Of a DNA stretch of 64,000 bases, positions 1 through 8,820 are shown piece after piece. Location of the stretch: positions 186,001-250,000 of the forward strand of contig NZ_JAHSTT010000001.1 of the NCBI RefSeq assembly GCF_019145205.1, given 5' to 3'. A program made the translations under genes and the position numbers. Numbering within the stretch: the stretch's first letter is position 1; every line of letters begins with the position of its first letter. This DNA is from Pseudomonas khavaziana. GTDB lineage: Bacteria; Pseudomonadota; Gammaproteobacteria; Pseudomonadales; Pseudomonadaceae. Below the pieces are notes generated by a model. It ran no database searches and was not told where the DNA came from. It saw only the letters and a program-made list of their open reading frames with translations.

Positions 1-388
1 GGTTGGCCAGGGTCAAGTCGAAGGTCACGTCGGGATGGGTGCGGCGGTAGCGGGCAATCGCGTCGATGACGAAGTGCTGGCCGATGCCGGTCATGGTATG
101 CACTTTGAGCTGCCCGGCGGGACGGGCGTGGGCGTCGCTGGCTTCGGCTTCGGCTTCCTCCACATAGGCGAGGATCTGCTCGCAGCGCAGCAAATAGCGC
201 TTGCCGGCCTCGGTCAGCGCGATACGCCGGGTGGTGCGGTTGAGCAAGCGGGTTTGCAGATGGGCCTCAAGGTTGGAGACCGCGCGCGAGACATTGGCCG
301 TAGTGGTGTCCAGTTGCACGGCGGCAGCAGTGAAGCTGCCGGCTTCGGCCACGCAACTGAAAGCGCGCATGTTTTGCAAAGTGTCCAT
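1..388 (-). CDS. LysR-family transcriptional regulator (N-terminal part only)
   Basis: The minus-strand frame opens at an ATG at 388 and runs off the left edge, so 129 codons are visible. The start reads MDTLQNMRAFSCVAEAGSF, followed by an AxxLxxxxxxVSRAVSNLE stretch, which is the winged helix-turn-helix of LysR proteins (residues about 1-60). The frame then enters the effector-binding domain. It is divergent from an AaeAB-like aromatic-acid efflux operon starting at 571, and LysR proteins commonly regulate the adjacent divergent operon (AaeR is the E. coli parallel). Role as its regulator is inference. Effector unknown. Confidence 0.9.
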   Translation of the reverse strand, partial: MDTLQNMRAFSCVAEAGSFTAAAVQLDTTTANVSRAVSNLEAHLQTRLLNRTTRRIALTEAGKRYLLRCEQILAYVEEAEAEASDAHARPAGQLKVHTMTGIGQHFVIDAIARYRRTHPDVTFDLTLAN

Positions 389-570
389 GGAGTGTTCTCA
401 AGGGAGATAGCAAATTGTGACAGAAAGTTACGCCGTCCAGTGATCCCTACCAACGGATTATCGCCTGAACGGTAACAAAGATTCACAGGAATGCCAGCTT
501 ATCGTCCTCCATGGCGCCGCCTAGAATTGCGCCACCTCTTGCGCAACACCCTCTCAGGAATTCGCTTGCC

Positions 571-2082
571 GTGCCGCGTCACATCAGCAGAGAGCTGAAG
601 ACTCTCAGTGTTTGGGCCTTATCGTTAGCCATCAGCGGTTGCATCGGTACCGGAGGAATCGCCCCCCAGGGTCAGGCCCTCAACGCCAATACCCTGACCA
701 CCGACGAAGCCATTCAAGCCGCCGCCCAGGACGCCCATTGGCCCACCATTCAATGGTGGCAAGCCTACGGTGATCCGCAGCTCAACCGCTGGGTCGAGCT
801 CGCCACCCAGAACAGTCCCAGCCTCGCCATGGCCGCTGCACGGGTGCGGCAAGCGCGGGCGCTGGCCGGGGTAGCGGAGTCGACCGAGTCGTTGCAGATC
901 AACAGCGACACCACCCTCAAGCGCCACAACTGGCCGAAGGATCAGTTCTACGGCCCCGGCGAACTGAGCGGCGCCAACACCTGGGACAATAATTCGTCCC
1001 TGGGCCTGAGTTATGCCCTCGACCTGTGGGGCCGGGAAAGCAATAACACCGAGCGCGCCGTCGACCTCGCCCATATGAGCGCCGCCGAAGCGCGCCAGGC
1101 CCAGCTCGAACTGCAGAGCAACGTGGTGCGCGCCTATATCCAGCTGTCGTTGCACTACGCCAACCGCGATATCGTCGCTGCCACCCTGGCCCAGCAACAG
1201 CAGATTCTCGACTTGGCCCACAAACGCCTGGACGCCGGGATCGGCACGCATTTCGACGTCAGCCAGGCCGAAAGCCCGCTGCCGGAAACCCATCGCCAAC
1301 TGGATGCTCTTGACGAAGAAATCGCCTTGAGCCGTAACCAACTGGCAGCGCTGGCGGGCAAAGGCCCAGGCGAGGGCGCGCAGTTGCAGCGCCCGTGCCT
1401 GACTCTCGCTGCACCGTTGAAACTGCCCTCGAGCCTGCCGGCGCAGTTGCTCGGGCAGCGCCCGGACGTGGTCGCCAGCCGCTGGCAGGTGGCGGCCCAG
1501 GCCCGTGGCATCGATGTGGCCCACGCCGGTTTCTACCCCAACGTCGACTTGGTCGGTAGCCTCGGCTACATGGCCACTGGTGGCGGCATGCTGGAATTTC
1601 TGGCGGGGAAGAAATTCAACTACAACGTCGGCCCGGCGATCACCTTGCCAATTTTTGACGGCGGCCGCCTGCGCGCCCAACTGGGCGAAGCCAGTGCCGG
1701 TTATGACATGGCCGTCGCCCAATACAACCAGACCCTGGTCAACGCGCTTAAGGGTGTCAGCGACCAGTTGATCCGCCGCGAGTCCATGGACAAGCAGTCG
1801 GCCTTCGCCGCGCAGTCGGTGGCCTCGGCGCAGAAAACCTACGACATCGCCATGATCGCCTACCAACGTGGCCTGACCGATTACCTCAATGTGCTCAACG
1901 CCCAGACCCTGCTGTTCCGTCAGCAACAGGTCGAGCAACAGGTGCAGGCGGCGCGCCTGGGTGCCCATGCGCAATTGGTGACCGCCCTGGGCGGCGGCCT
2001 CGGTGCCGGCAACGATGTGCCCCAGGATGCCAGGATCCTTCCGAGCAAGACTCCGGCGGCGCTTGCCGTGTTTGATCACTGA
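571..2082 (+). CDS. Outer-membrane factor lipoprotein of an efflux system (NodT/OprM family)
   Basis: About 503 residues from a GTG at 571, preceded by CAGGA at 555-559. An upstream in-frame ATG at 511 exists but lacks a good ribosome site and would put 20 extra residues before the signal peptide. The signal ends in the lipobox LAISGC with Cys at about residue 24. The body has the duplicated TolC-family repeats, for example WWQAYGDPQLNRWVELA near the start and LGQRPDVVASRWQVAAQ before the second repeat. It should form the trimeric outer-membrane exit duct for the pump and adaptor encoded just downstream (10 bp gap). One residue pattern is odd: AESPLPETHRQL where many relatives have AQTQL. Confidence 0.92.
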   Translation: MPRHISRELKTLSVWALSLAISGCIGTGGIAPQGQALNANTLTTDEAIQAAAQDAHWPTIQWWQAYGDPQLNRWVELATQNSPSLAMAAARVRQARALAGVAESTESLQINSDTTLKRHNWPKDQFYGPGELSGANTWDNNSSLGLSYALDLWGRESNNTERAVDLAHMSAAEARQAQLELQSNVVRAYIQLSLHYANRDIVAATLAQQQQILDLAHKRLDAGIGTHFDVSQAESPLPETHRQLDALDEEIALSRNQLAALAGKGPGEGAQLQRPCLTLAAPLKLPSSLPAQLLGQRPDVVASRWQVAAQARGIDVAHAGFYPNVDLVGSLGYMATGGGMLEFLAGKKFNYNVGPAITLPIFDGGRLRAQLGEASAGYDMAVAQYNQTLVNALKGVSDQLIRRESMDKQSAFAAQSVASAQKTYDIAMIAYQRGLTDYLNVLNAQTLLFRQQQVEQQVQAARLGAHAQLVTALGGGLGAGNDVPQDARILPSKTPAALAVFDH

Positions 2083-2092
2083 GTAGGATTTG

Positions 2093-4282
2093 ATGACTCC
2101 CTTGCCTGCACCGCTGCGCTGGCTGCATTCCCTTGAGTGGCGCCGTGGCTTTTTCGACTGGGCACGCAGCGACGGCGTGACCTGGGTGTATATCTTCAAG
2201 GTGCTGGTCGCTGCGTTTCTCACGCTGTGGCTGGCCATGCGCCTGGAACTGCCGCAACCGCGCACGGCGATGATCACCGTATTTATCGTAATGCAGCCCC
2301 AGAGCGGCCAGGTGTTCGCCAAGAGTTTCTACCGCTTCCTTGGCACTTTGGCGGGGTCGGCGGTGATGGTGCTGCTGATCGCCTTGTTTGCGCAGAACAC
2401 CGAACTGTTCCTGGGCGCGCTGGCGATCTGGGTGGGCATTTGTACCGCTGGCGCCACACGTAACCGCAACTTCCGCGCCTATGGCTTTGTGCTCGCCGGC
2501 TACACCGCGGCGATGGTCGGCCTGCCGGCCCTGGCCCACCCGGACGGTGCCTTTATGGCGGCCGTATGGCGGGTGCTGGAAATCTCCCTGGGGATTCTTT
2601 GCTCGACGCTGGTGAGCGCGGCAATTCTGCCGCAGACCTCCAGCGCGGCCATGCGCAACGCGTTGTACCAGCGTTTCGGCGTGTTCGCGTTGTTCGTTAC
2701 CGACGGCCTGCGTGGGCGCAGCCAGCGCGAGCATTTCGAGGCCAGCAACGTGCGCTTTATCGCCGAAGCGGTAGGCCTGGAAGGCTTGCGCAGCGTCACC
2801 GTGTTTGAAGACCCACACATGCGTCGGCGCAACGGGCGGCTCAGTCGCCTCAACAGCGAATTCATGAGCATCACCACGCGCTTCAACGCCCTGCACCAGT
2901 TGCTTGAACGCTTGCGTGCCGATGAGGCCGATCATGTGGTCGCAGCGATCAAACCCGGCCTGCAAGACCTCGCCGAAGTGCTCGACAGCTTCTCCGGCCG
3001 TGCCCTCACCAGCCCGGATGCCGCACGCCTGGTCAACCAACTGAGTGCCTACAAGGACGGCCTGCCCGCCAAGGTGCGCAGCCTGCGGGCGAGTTTCCAG
3101 GACGATAAGCCTACCGAAGCCGAGCAACTGGATTTTCATACTGCCTACGAGCTGCTGTACCGCTTCGTCGACGACCTGCACAACTACGCGCAAACCCACG
3201 CGTCCCTGGCCGACCACCACCATGCGCGGGAAGACTGGCACGAGTCCTACACGCCAAAAACCAACTGGCTGGCCTGTGCTGCCGCCGGACTGCGGGCCTC
3301 GTTTATCCTCATCGTGCTGGGCAGCTACTGGGTGGCAACCGCCTGGCCCAGTGGCGCGACCATGACCTTGATCGCGGCAGCCACGGTGGGCCTCTCCGCC
3401 GCCACGCCCAACCCCAAGCGCATGGCGTTCCAGATGGCCTGCGGCACCTTGATCGGCGCCTTGGTCGGCTTTGTCGAAATGTTCTTCGTGTTCCCCAGGA
3501 TCGACGGCTTCGCGCTGCTGTGCGTGATGCTCGCACCGGTGATCATCTTTGGCGCCTTTCTTTCTTCCCGGCCCCGGTACGCGGGTGTCGGCGTGGGCTT
3601 GTTGATCTTCTTCAGCACCGGCTCGGTGCCGGACAACCTCACGGTCTACAACCCCTACACCTTTATCAATGACTACATCGCCATGGTCATCGGCATGCTG
3701 GTGTGCGCGGCAGCGGGGGCGATCATCCTGCCGCCCAACAGCCGTTGGCTATGGCGTCGCTTGGAACAGGACCTGCGTGAGCAGGTGGTGTACGCAATCA
3801 GCGGCAAGCTCAAGGGGCTGGCGTCGAGTTTCGAAAGCCGTACCCGCGACCTGCTGCACCAGGCCTACGGCCTCGCGGTCGGCCAGCCGCAGGTGCAGCG
3901 CGACCTGCTGCGCTGGATGTTCGTGGTATTGGAAGTCGGCCACGCGATCATCGAGTTGCGCAAGGAGCAAGCGATTCTTCCGGTGCACCCGGCGTATGCC
4001 GAGTCCCAGCCATGGCGCCAGGCAATCCGTGTAATGGGCCGCTCGTTGGTGCGCTTGTTCTTGCAACCCAGCGCCAGCAACCTGGAGCGCGGCTTGATCG
4101 CCGTCGACCATGCGATCAGCCGCGTACAGGCCACCGACGAGCCTTTCGCCCCGCACTTCGACACCTCTGCCCTGCGCCGGGTGAAGAGCTACCTGCACTT
4201 TATCCGCACCTCGCTGCTCGACCCGCAATCGCCACTGGCGGCCCTCAAAGGCGCCACGCAAGGAGCCATGAATGCCCCGTGA
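2093..4282 (+). CDS. FUSC-family inner-membrane efflux pump (AaeB-like)
   Basis: About 729 residues. ATG at 2093 is preferred over a TTG at 2090 because TAGGA sits just upstream. Two blocks of transmembrane helices (roughly residues 35-180 and 385-535) are each followed by a long soluble cytoplasmic segment, the FUSC/aromatic-acid exporter layout. The first block contains LELPQPRTAMITVFIVMQP, typical of the family. The E. coli relative AaeB exports p-hydroxybenzoate; the substrate here is not known. The stop overlaps the start of the DUF1656 gene by 11 nt, so translation is probably coupled. Confidence 0.92.
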   Translation: MTPLPAPLRWLHSLEWRRGFFDWARSDGVTWVYIFKVLVAAFLTLWLAMRLELPQPRTAMITVFIVMQPQSGQVFAKSFYRFLGTLAGSAVMVLLIALFAQNTELFLGALAIWVGICTAGATRNRNFRAYGFVLAGYTAAMVGLPALAHPDGAFMAAVWRVLEISLGILCSTLVSAAILPQTSSAAMRNALYQRFGVFALFVTDGLRGRSQREHFEASNVRFIAEAVGLEGLRSVTVFEDPHMRRRNGRLSRLNSEFMSITTRFNALHQLLERLRADEADHVVAAIKPGLQDLAEVLDSFSGRALTSPDAARLVNQLSAYKDGLPAKVRSLRASFQDDKPTEAEQLDFHTAYELLYRFVDDLHNYAQTHASLADHHHAREDWHESYTPKTNWLACAAAGLRASFILIVLGSYWVATAWPSGATMTLIAAATVGLSAATPNPKRMAFQMACGTLIGALVGFVEMFFVFPRIDGFALLCVMLAPVIIFGAFLSSRPRYAGVGVGLLIFFSTGSVPDNLTVYNPYTFINDYIAMVIGMLVCAAAGAIILPPNSRWLWRRLEQDLREQVVYAISGKLKGLASSFESRTRDLLHQAYGLAVGQPQVQRDLLRWMFVVLEVGHAIIELRKEQAILPVHPAYAESQPWRQAIRVMGRSLVRLFLQPSASNLERGLIAVDHAISRVQATDEPFAPHFDTSALRRVKSYLHFIRTSLLDPQSPLAALKGATQGAMNAP

Positions 4283-4472
4283 AATCGCATTCCACGGCAT
4301 CTATATGCCGACCATGACCCTGATGTTCCTGATCGCCGCGGGGCTGGCCTGGGCGGTTGACCGCTTCCTCGCCGGGTTCGACCTGTACCGGTTTTTCTGG
4401 CACCCGGCGTTGCTGCGCCTGAGCCTGTTCGCTTGCCTGTTCGGCGCCCTGGCGCTGAGCGTCTACCGTTGA
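4272..4472 (+). CDS. DUF1656 small membrane protein (AaeX-like)
   Basis: 66 residues with two hydrophobic segments (about 13-32 and 44-64). The opening PREIAFHGIYMPTMTLMF matches the DUF1656 family, which is nearly always encoded between a FUSC pump and its HlyD adaptor. It overlaps the end of the pump gene and has AGGAG at 4260-4264. Function in the complex is not established; an inner-membrane accessory subunit is likely. Confidence 0.88.
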   Translation: MPREIAFHGIYMPTMTLMFLIAAGLAWAVDRFLAGFDLYRFFWHPALLRLSLFACLFGALALSVYR

Positions 4473-4482
4473 GAATGCCCCG

Positions 4483-5343
4483 ATGAAAAAATTTTTCAGC
4501 CTGCTCGCAACCTTGCTGGTACTGGCGTTGGCGATCTGGATTGGCCGCACGTTGTGGGTGCACTACATGCAAACACCATGGACCCGCGATGGCCGGGTGC
4601 GTGCCGACATTATTAACGTCGCGGCGGACGTTACCGGCGAAGTGGTAGACGTGCCGGTACGCGATAACCAGTTGGTGAAAAAAGGTGACCTGCTGATGCA
4701 GATCGACCCCGAGCACTACCGCATCGCCGTCAAGCAGGCGCAATCGCTGGTGGCGTCACGCAAGGCCACCTGGGAGATGCGCAAGCTCAACGCCCACCGC
4801 CGCGCCGACCTCGACGCCCTGGTGATCTCCAGGGAAAACCGCGACGACGCCAGTAACATCGCCGACTCGGCCCTGGCCGATTACCAACATGCCCTGGCGC
4901 AGCTGGAAGCCGCTGAGCTCAACCTGAAACGCACCCGTGTGCTGGCGGCGGTGGATGGCTACGTCACCAATCTCAATGTGCATCGCGGCGACTATGCGCG
5001 TATTGGCGAGGCGAAGATGGCCGTGGTGGATATGAATTCGTTCTGGGTCTATGGCTTCTTTGAAGAAACCAAGCTGCCCCATGTCAAAGTCGGTGACAAA
5101 GCCGACATGCAGCTGATGAGCGGCGAGACCCTAAAGGGCCATGTGGAAAGCATCTCCCGTGGCATCTATGACCGCGACAACCCCGAGAGCCGGGAGTTGA
5201 TTGCGGATGTGAACCCGACGTTCAACTGGGTGAGGTTGGCGCAGCGTGTGCCGGTGCGGATTCATATCGATGAAGTGCCGGAAGGCGTGTTGTTGGCGGC
5301 TGGCATCACCTGCACGGTGATCGTCAACCCAACACAAAACTAA
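4483..5343 (+). CDS. HlyD/EmrA-family periplasmic adaptor (AaeA-like)
   Basis: 286 residues. One N-terminal transmembrane anchor (about 6-25) is followed by a lipoyl-like barrel half beginning near VAADVTGEVVDVPVRDNQLV, a short alpha-helical hairpin (about 80-145), the second lipoyl half (DGYVTNLNVHRGDYARIGE) and a beta-barrel domain. This links the FUSC pump to the outer-membrane factor. It starts 10 bp after the DUF1656 gene and is the last gene of the four-gene operon; a REPIN follows immediately, beginning at the stop codon. Confidence 0.92.
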   Translation: MKKFFSLLATLLVLALAIWIGRTLWVHYMQTPWTRDGRVRADIINVAADVTGEVVDVPVRDNQLVKKGDLLMQIDPEHYRIAVKQAQSLVASRKATWEMRKLNAHRRADLDALVISRENRDDASNIADSALADYQHALAQLEAAELNLKRTRVLAAVDGYVTNLNVHRGDYARIGEAKMAVVDMNSFWVYGFFEETKLPHVKVGDKADMQLMSGETLKGHVESISRGIYDRDNPESRELIADVNPTFNWVRLAQRVPVRIHIDEVPEGVLLAAGITCTVIVNPTQN

Positions 5344-5437
5344 AATGTGGGAGGGGGCTTGCTCCCGATAGCAGTGTGTCAGTCGGTACATCTGACACTG
5401 ACACACCGCTATCGGGAGCAAGCCCCCTCCCACATTT
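5343..5437. repeat. REPIN, GTGGGAGGGGGCTTG class, copy 1
   Basis: An inverted pair of REP sequences. The left arm AAATGTGGGAGGGGGCTTGC begins on the last base of the efflux operon stop codon, and its reverse complement ends at 5437. The intervening bases also pair (GTGTGTCAG with CTGACACAC-like sequence), so the whole unit can form one long hairpin. The same arms recur at 18244-18340 and 30399-30493, and in degraded form near 47700-47802. Confidence 0.93.
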
Positions 5438-5446
5438 AGACCCGTG

Positions 5447-5848
5447 TTATGCCTTGATGAAGGTTTCATGCAAGTGCCGCCAAAGCAGCGCGCCGCTGGC
5501 CTGCTTTTCGAACACCACCGTGGCGCGGCGATCCGTCTGGGTGCCACTGTCATCCACCTGGTGCTCACGGTAAGTCACCGTAGCCCCCCGCGCATGACGA
5601 TCAATGCCGGTCATTTCACTCAAGGTGATTTTCAAACCCGGGCGCATTCCGCCCAGGCGCGTGAACAGCGCATTGACCCCGGCTCTATTGACGCGCGTAC
5701 CGGTGGCGGGCGCGATCATGCTGAACTCGGGTGAGAAGCGCGCCAGCAGGTTTTGCAGGGTGCCCTCAGGCGCAACGCCGGCGAACCATTGCTCGATCTC
5801 GACGTGGGTCTGGATCACTTCTTCAAAAAAATCGCTGTAGTCAATCAT
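5447..5848 (-). CDS. NTF2-like/SnoaL-like protein (DUF4440 type)
   Basis: 133 residues from the ATG at 5848 (MIDYSDFFEEVIQTHVEIEQ); a longer frame to 5896 lies inside the upstream gene and is unlikely. The size, the opening helix, and the later strands (FSMIAPATGTRVNRAGVNAL, TVTYREHQVD, LWRHLHETFI) fit the cone-shaped NTF2-like fold seen in small DUF4440 proteins. It overlaps the 3' end of the MFS gene by 8 bp (ATG within CATGATTGA), so it is co-transcribed with that exporter. Catalytic role unknown. Confidence 0.75.
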   Translation of the reverse strand: MIDYSDFFEEVIQTHVEIEQWFAGVAPEGTLQNLLARFSPEFSMIAPATGTRVNRAGVNALFTRLGGMRPGLKITLSEMTGIDRHARGATVTYREHQVDDSGTQTDRRATVVFEKQASGALLWRHLHETFIKA

Positions 5849-7028
5849 GCTTGGGCTCGCTGGAAGGGTGAAGCAGGCTGCGTACCCTGGATGCATCCAG
5901 GCGCAACACTGCGAAAAGCGGCAACAGGGTCAAGGCTGCCGCCATCGTGAAGGTTATGGCGAAGGAATCCAAGGCCGACAGCACGGCACTGAGCACGGCG
6001 GCGCCCACGCAGAAACTCACTTGGCGGTTGATATTCCACAAGGCGCTGGCGTGGCCCATGCGCTCGGCGGCGATATCCAGGAAAGCCAGGGTCTGCGCGG
6101 TGCTGCTGCACAGGCTGCCGCCCAGGCCCATCAACGCGTAAGCCGCAATGATCAAGGTCGGCTCGTTGAGCAACAGGATGCCGCCGCATTGCAGTGCCAT
6201 GCCCGCCACCAACAAGGGTTTCGGGCCACAGCGATTGAAGAGTTGCTTGCTCAGGTGGATCGCCATGGCCGAGGCCAGGGCCCAGGGCAACATGAGTGCG
6301 CCGGCCTCGGTGGCGTCATACCCCAGGCCGCGCACATAGAGGATGGCGATCAGGCTCGTGCCGATAAATACCCCGGGAATGCACAGGTAGACCAGCATCG
6401 CCACGCGCAGCATCGGGCTGGCGGCCTGTTTGAAAATACTGCCCAGGTCCAGGGGCGGGCGCACGCTTGTGGGCACATCGGGTTTTATCCATAGGAGTGT
6501 CAGCAACAGGGTGATCAAGGCCAGTGGCACGTTGGCGTAGAAGATCCAACGCCAGGACAGGCTGTCGACAATCAGCCCGCCCAACGCCGGGGACAGCGCT
6601 GGCACCAGCAATGCCACCGACATTACCCGCGCTGTCAGGTGGCTGCGCTCAGCCGCTGGAAAGTGCCGGTAAGCCATGGCTTGCCCCACCGGAATCAACA
6701 AGCCGCCACCGAGTCCCTGCAAAGCGCGCCAGCCAATCAACGCGTCGATGGAACCGGCCTGGCCCACCATCACAGAGGCTCCTGCGAACAGCAGCAGGCT
6801 GGTGGCGATCAGTGTGCGCTCGCCCATGATTGCCGCCAGCCACACACTCAAGGGAATAATCACCGTCAACCCGAGCATGTAGGCATTGCTGATCCACGCC
6901 AGTTGCGTGACCGAGGCTTGCAATTCGCGGGCGATATCCGGGTAGGCGACGGTGGCGACAAACATGTTCACCAGGTCCAAGGCAAAGCCCAGTAAAAAGA
7001 TCCAGGCGACTTTCGAGCGGTAGGTCAT
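5841..7028 (-). CDS. MFS drug/metabolite exporter (EmrB/QacA-like)
   Basis: 395 residues with about 12 transmembrane helices. The stretch VALLVPALSPALGGLIVD at the end of helix 5 is the motif C of drug:proton antiporters, and WRALQGLGGGLLIPVGQAM precedes it. Length is that of a 12-helix transporter rather than the 14-helix DHA2 type that it resembles in sequence. It is divergent from a LysR gene, with a perfect palindrome in the 111 bp between them, and is followed by an overlapping NTF2-like gene. Substrate unknown. Confidence 0.88.
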   Translation of the reverse strand: MTYRSKVAWIFLLGFALDLVNMFVATVAYPDIARELQASVTQLAWISNAYMLGLTVIIPLSVWLAAIMGERTLIATSLLLFAGASVMVGQAGSIDALIGWRALQGLGGGLLIPVGQAMAYRHFPAAERSHLTARVMSVALLVPALSPALGGLIVDSLSWRWIFYANVPLALITLLLTLLWIKPDVPTSVRPPLDLGSIFKQAASPMLRVAMLVYLCIPGVFIGTSLIAILYVRGLGYDATEAGALMLPWALASAMAIHLSKQLFNRCGPKPLLVAGMALQCGGILLLNEPTLIIAAYALMGLGGSLCSSTAQTLAFLDIAAERMGHASALWNINRQVSFCVGAAVLSAVLSALDSFAITFTMAAALTLLPLFAVLRLDASRVRSLLHPSSEPKHD

Positions 7029-7102
7029 GAACGCGATCCTGCGAATGAAGCCGGCAGGGTAGGCCGCACGCAGGGTTTGGGATACGCCGGTTTGCCTGCT
7101 AG

Positions 7103-7125
7103 TTTGTCAAAAATATTTTGACAAA
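7103..7125. promoter_or_regulatory. Perfect palindrome between divergent LysR and MFS genes (putative operator)
   Basis: TTTGTCAAAA, three bases ATA, then TTTTGACAAA: 10-bp arms with no mismatch. It lies just before the Shine-Dalgarno AAAGGAGG (7123-7130) of the LysR gene, with which it overlaps, and 75 bp upstream of the MFS start. The position suits both autorepression and control of the exporter. LysR sites have a T-N11-A core, and this sequence contains such spacing. Binding itself is inference. Confidence 0.6.
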
Positions 7126-7139
7126 GGAGGGCGTGGCCC

Positions 7140-7997
7140 ATGGTCAGCCTGGACCGATTCGACACCTTCAAGGCCGTGGTCGAGGCCGGCTCACTCACCG
7201 CCGCCGCTGATCTACTCGGCCAGACCCGCGCCGTGGTCAGCTTCAACCTCAAGCGCCTGGAGGCGGAACTGGGCGTCACCCTGCTGACCCGCAATACCCG
7301 CCAGTTGGCGCTCACCGATGCCGGCGAACGCTTCTACCTGCGCTGCACCCGCATGCTAGAAGAGGCCCGTTTGGCAGTGGAAGAAGCCCGTTCCGAGCAC
7401 GCCCAGCTCAAGGGCACCCTGCGTATCACCACCACAGTGGAATATGCCCTGGCTGTGGTCGCCCCGGCGGTGGAAGCCTTTCGCCGCGTGCACCCGGACC
7501 TGAACATCCACTTATCCACATCCTCCACCCACGCCGATCTGATTTCCGAGCGTTTTGACGTGGCGATTCGCCTGGGGCGTTTGCTGGACTCCAATCACCG
7601 GGCGGTGCAGTTGTCGACGTTCGAGGTGTACGCTGTTGCGGCGCGAACGTTTGCCGGCGTTCAGACCCTGGATGAGTTGGAGCAGGTGCCCAGGCTGGGC
7701 CATGGCCGTTTGACCGAGTTGAGCGTGACCGACCCCGTCGGCCATGAGCATCAATACCGCGCCGGTCCCACGGCGTTAGTGGCCGACAGTGCGGCGGTGC
7801 TCCAGGCGTTTGCCGTGCGTGGCCATGGTGTGGCGATTCTGCCGCAATGGCTGGTGCAGGATGATCTGGACGCAGGCAGGCTGGTGCGCCTGTTGGCGGA
7901 CCATCGCTTTGCTCCGCAAGGGATCTACGCGATGTATCCGGATACCCGGCACCTGCCGCTGAAGGTGCGGGCGTTTATTGATTTTATGAAGGGCTAG
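7140..7997 (+). CDS. LysR-family transcriptional regulator
   Basis: 285 residues, full family length, ATG at 7140 behind AAAGGAGG. The N-terminal helix-turn-helix reads DTFKAVVEAGSLTAAADLLG followed by RAVVSFNLKRLEAELGVTLL; residues from about 90 form the periplasmic-binding-protein-like effector domain. It is divergent from the MFS/NTF2-like pair and probably controls it. Its TAG stop shares the CTAG tetranucleotide with the stop of the convergent SDR gene. Confidence 0.93.
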   Translation: MVSLDRFDTFKAVVEAGSLTAAADLLGQTRAVVSFNLKRLEAELGVTLLTRNTRQLALTDAGERFYLRCTRMLEEARLAVEEARSEHAQLKGTLRITTTVEYALAVVAPAVEAFRRVHPDLNIHLSTSSTHADLISERFDVAIRLGRLLDSNHRAVQLSTFEVYAVAARTFAGVQTLDELEQVPRLGHGRLTELSVTDPVGHEHQYRAGPTALVADSAAVLQAFAVRGHGVAILPQWLVQDDLDAGRLVRLLADHRFAPQGIYAMYPDTRHLPLKVRAFIDFMKG

Positions 7998-8806
7998 AGG
8001 CTGCCACTCAAGCCAAAGCGCTTCTTCAACACCTTCTCCAGCAATCCCTTGGGCAACAGCGCTGCCATCAACGGCAACGCGCGACTGCCGTTGCCCGAGC
8101 GCAGCAGGCGTGGTGGCTGGTTTTGTTGCACGGCCTTGAGCACATCCGCCGCAAACTCAGTGGCTGGGGTTGGCTTGTCCTGGGAGGCCTGGCTGCGCGC
8201 CCGAATGCCTTCGCGCAACGGCCACCAAGGCGACTTTTCATTGATCAACAATTCAGCCTGGGCCCCGGCATTCTTTGCAAAGCTGGTATTGATCGCGCCG
8301 GGTTGAACCTCCATGACACGCACGCCAAAAGGTGCCAACTCCATGCGCAGGGCATCGCTCAAGGCATGTACAGCCGCTTTGGACGCGCAGTAGGCGCCCG
8401 CGAACGGCGTTACCAACACACCGGAAACGCTGCCGATATTCACCACCAGCCCTTTGCTGCGACGCAGGGCGGGGAACAGCGCCTGGGTCACGCCGACGAT
8501 GGAAAACACATTGGTTTGGAACTGGCGCTGCATCGCCTCGGTACCGCCGTCGAGCAACGGGCCCATGGCGCCGTAGCCAGCGTTGTTGACCAATACATCC
8601 AGCTCGCCCAATTGCTCGGCCAGTTGTTGCAAGGCGGCGCTGTCATTGACGTCCAACTGTACGGCATTGAAGCCTGCGGCAGCGAGGGCGGCGACATCAT
8701 CGGGCTGGCGGGCGCTGGCCCATACGTTGAAGCCTGCGGCGTTGAACGCATCGGCGAGGGCGCGGCCGATGCCGCTGGAGCAACCGGTGATCAGTACGTT
8801 GGGCAT
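7994..8806 (-). CDS. Short-chain dehydrogenase/reductase (classical SDR)
   Basis: 270 residues. It has the nucleotide-binding motif TGCSSGIG at residues 7-14, NNAG at 74-77, a catalytic serine in NIGSVSG (about 126-128), and Y139-x3-K143 in YCASK. This is a complete classical SDR active site. Substrate cannot be read from sequence. It converges on the LysR gene with overlapping stop codons at 7994-7997 and is preceded on the same strand by a small membrane protein gene. Confidence 0.92.
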   Translation of the reverse strand: MPNVLITGCSSGIGRALADAFNAAGFNVWASARQPDDVAALAAAGFNAVQLDVNDSAALQQLAEQLGELDVLVNNAGYGAMGPLLDGGTEAMQRQFQTNVFSIVGVTQALFPALRRSKGLVVNIGSVSGVLVTPFAGAYCASKAAVHALSDALRMELAPFGVRVMEVQPGAINTSFAKNAGAQAELLINEKSPWWPLREGIRARSQASQDKPTPATEFAADVLKAVQQNQPPRLLRSGNGSRALPLMAALLPKGLLEKVLKKRFGLSGSL

Positions 8807-8820
8807 GCATCATTCCTTTG

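Noticed and set aside
625-2322. A 565-codon open frame on the minus strand opposite the outer-membrane factor gene
   Set aside because: Antisense shadow of a high-GC gene. No protein family resemblance and no ribosome site, while the plus-strand protein has clear TolC-family features.
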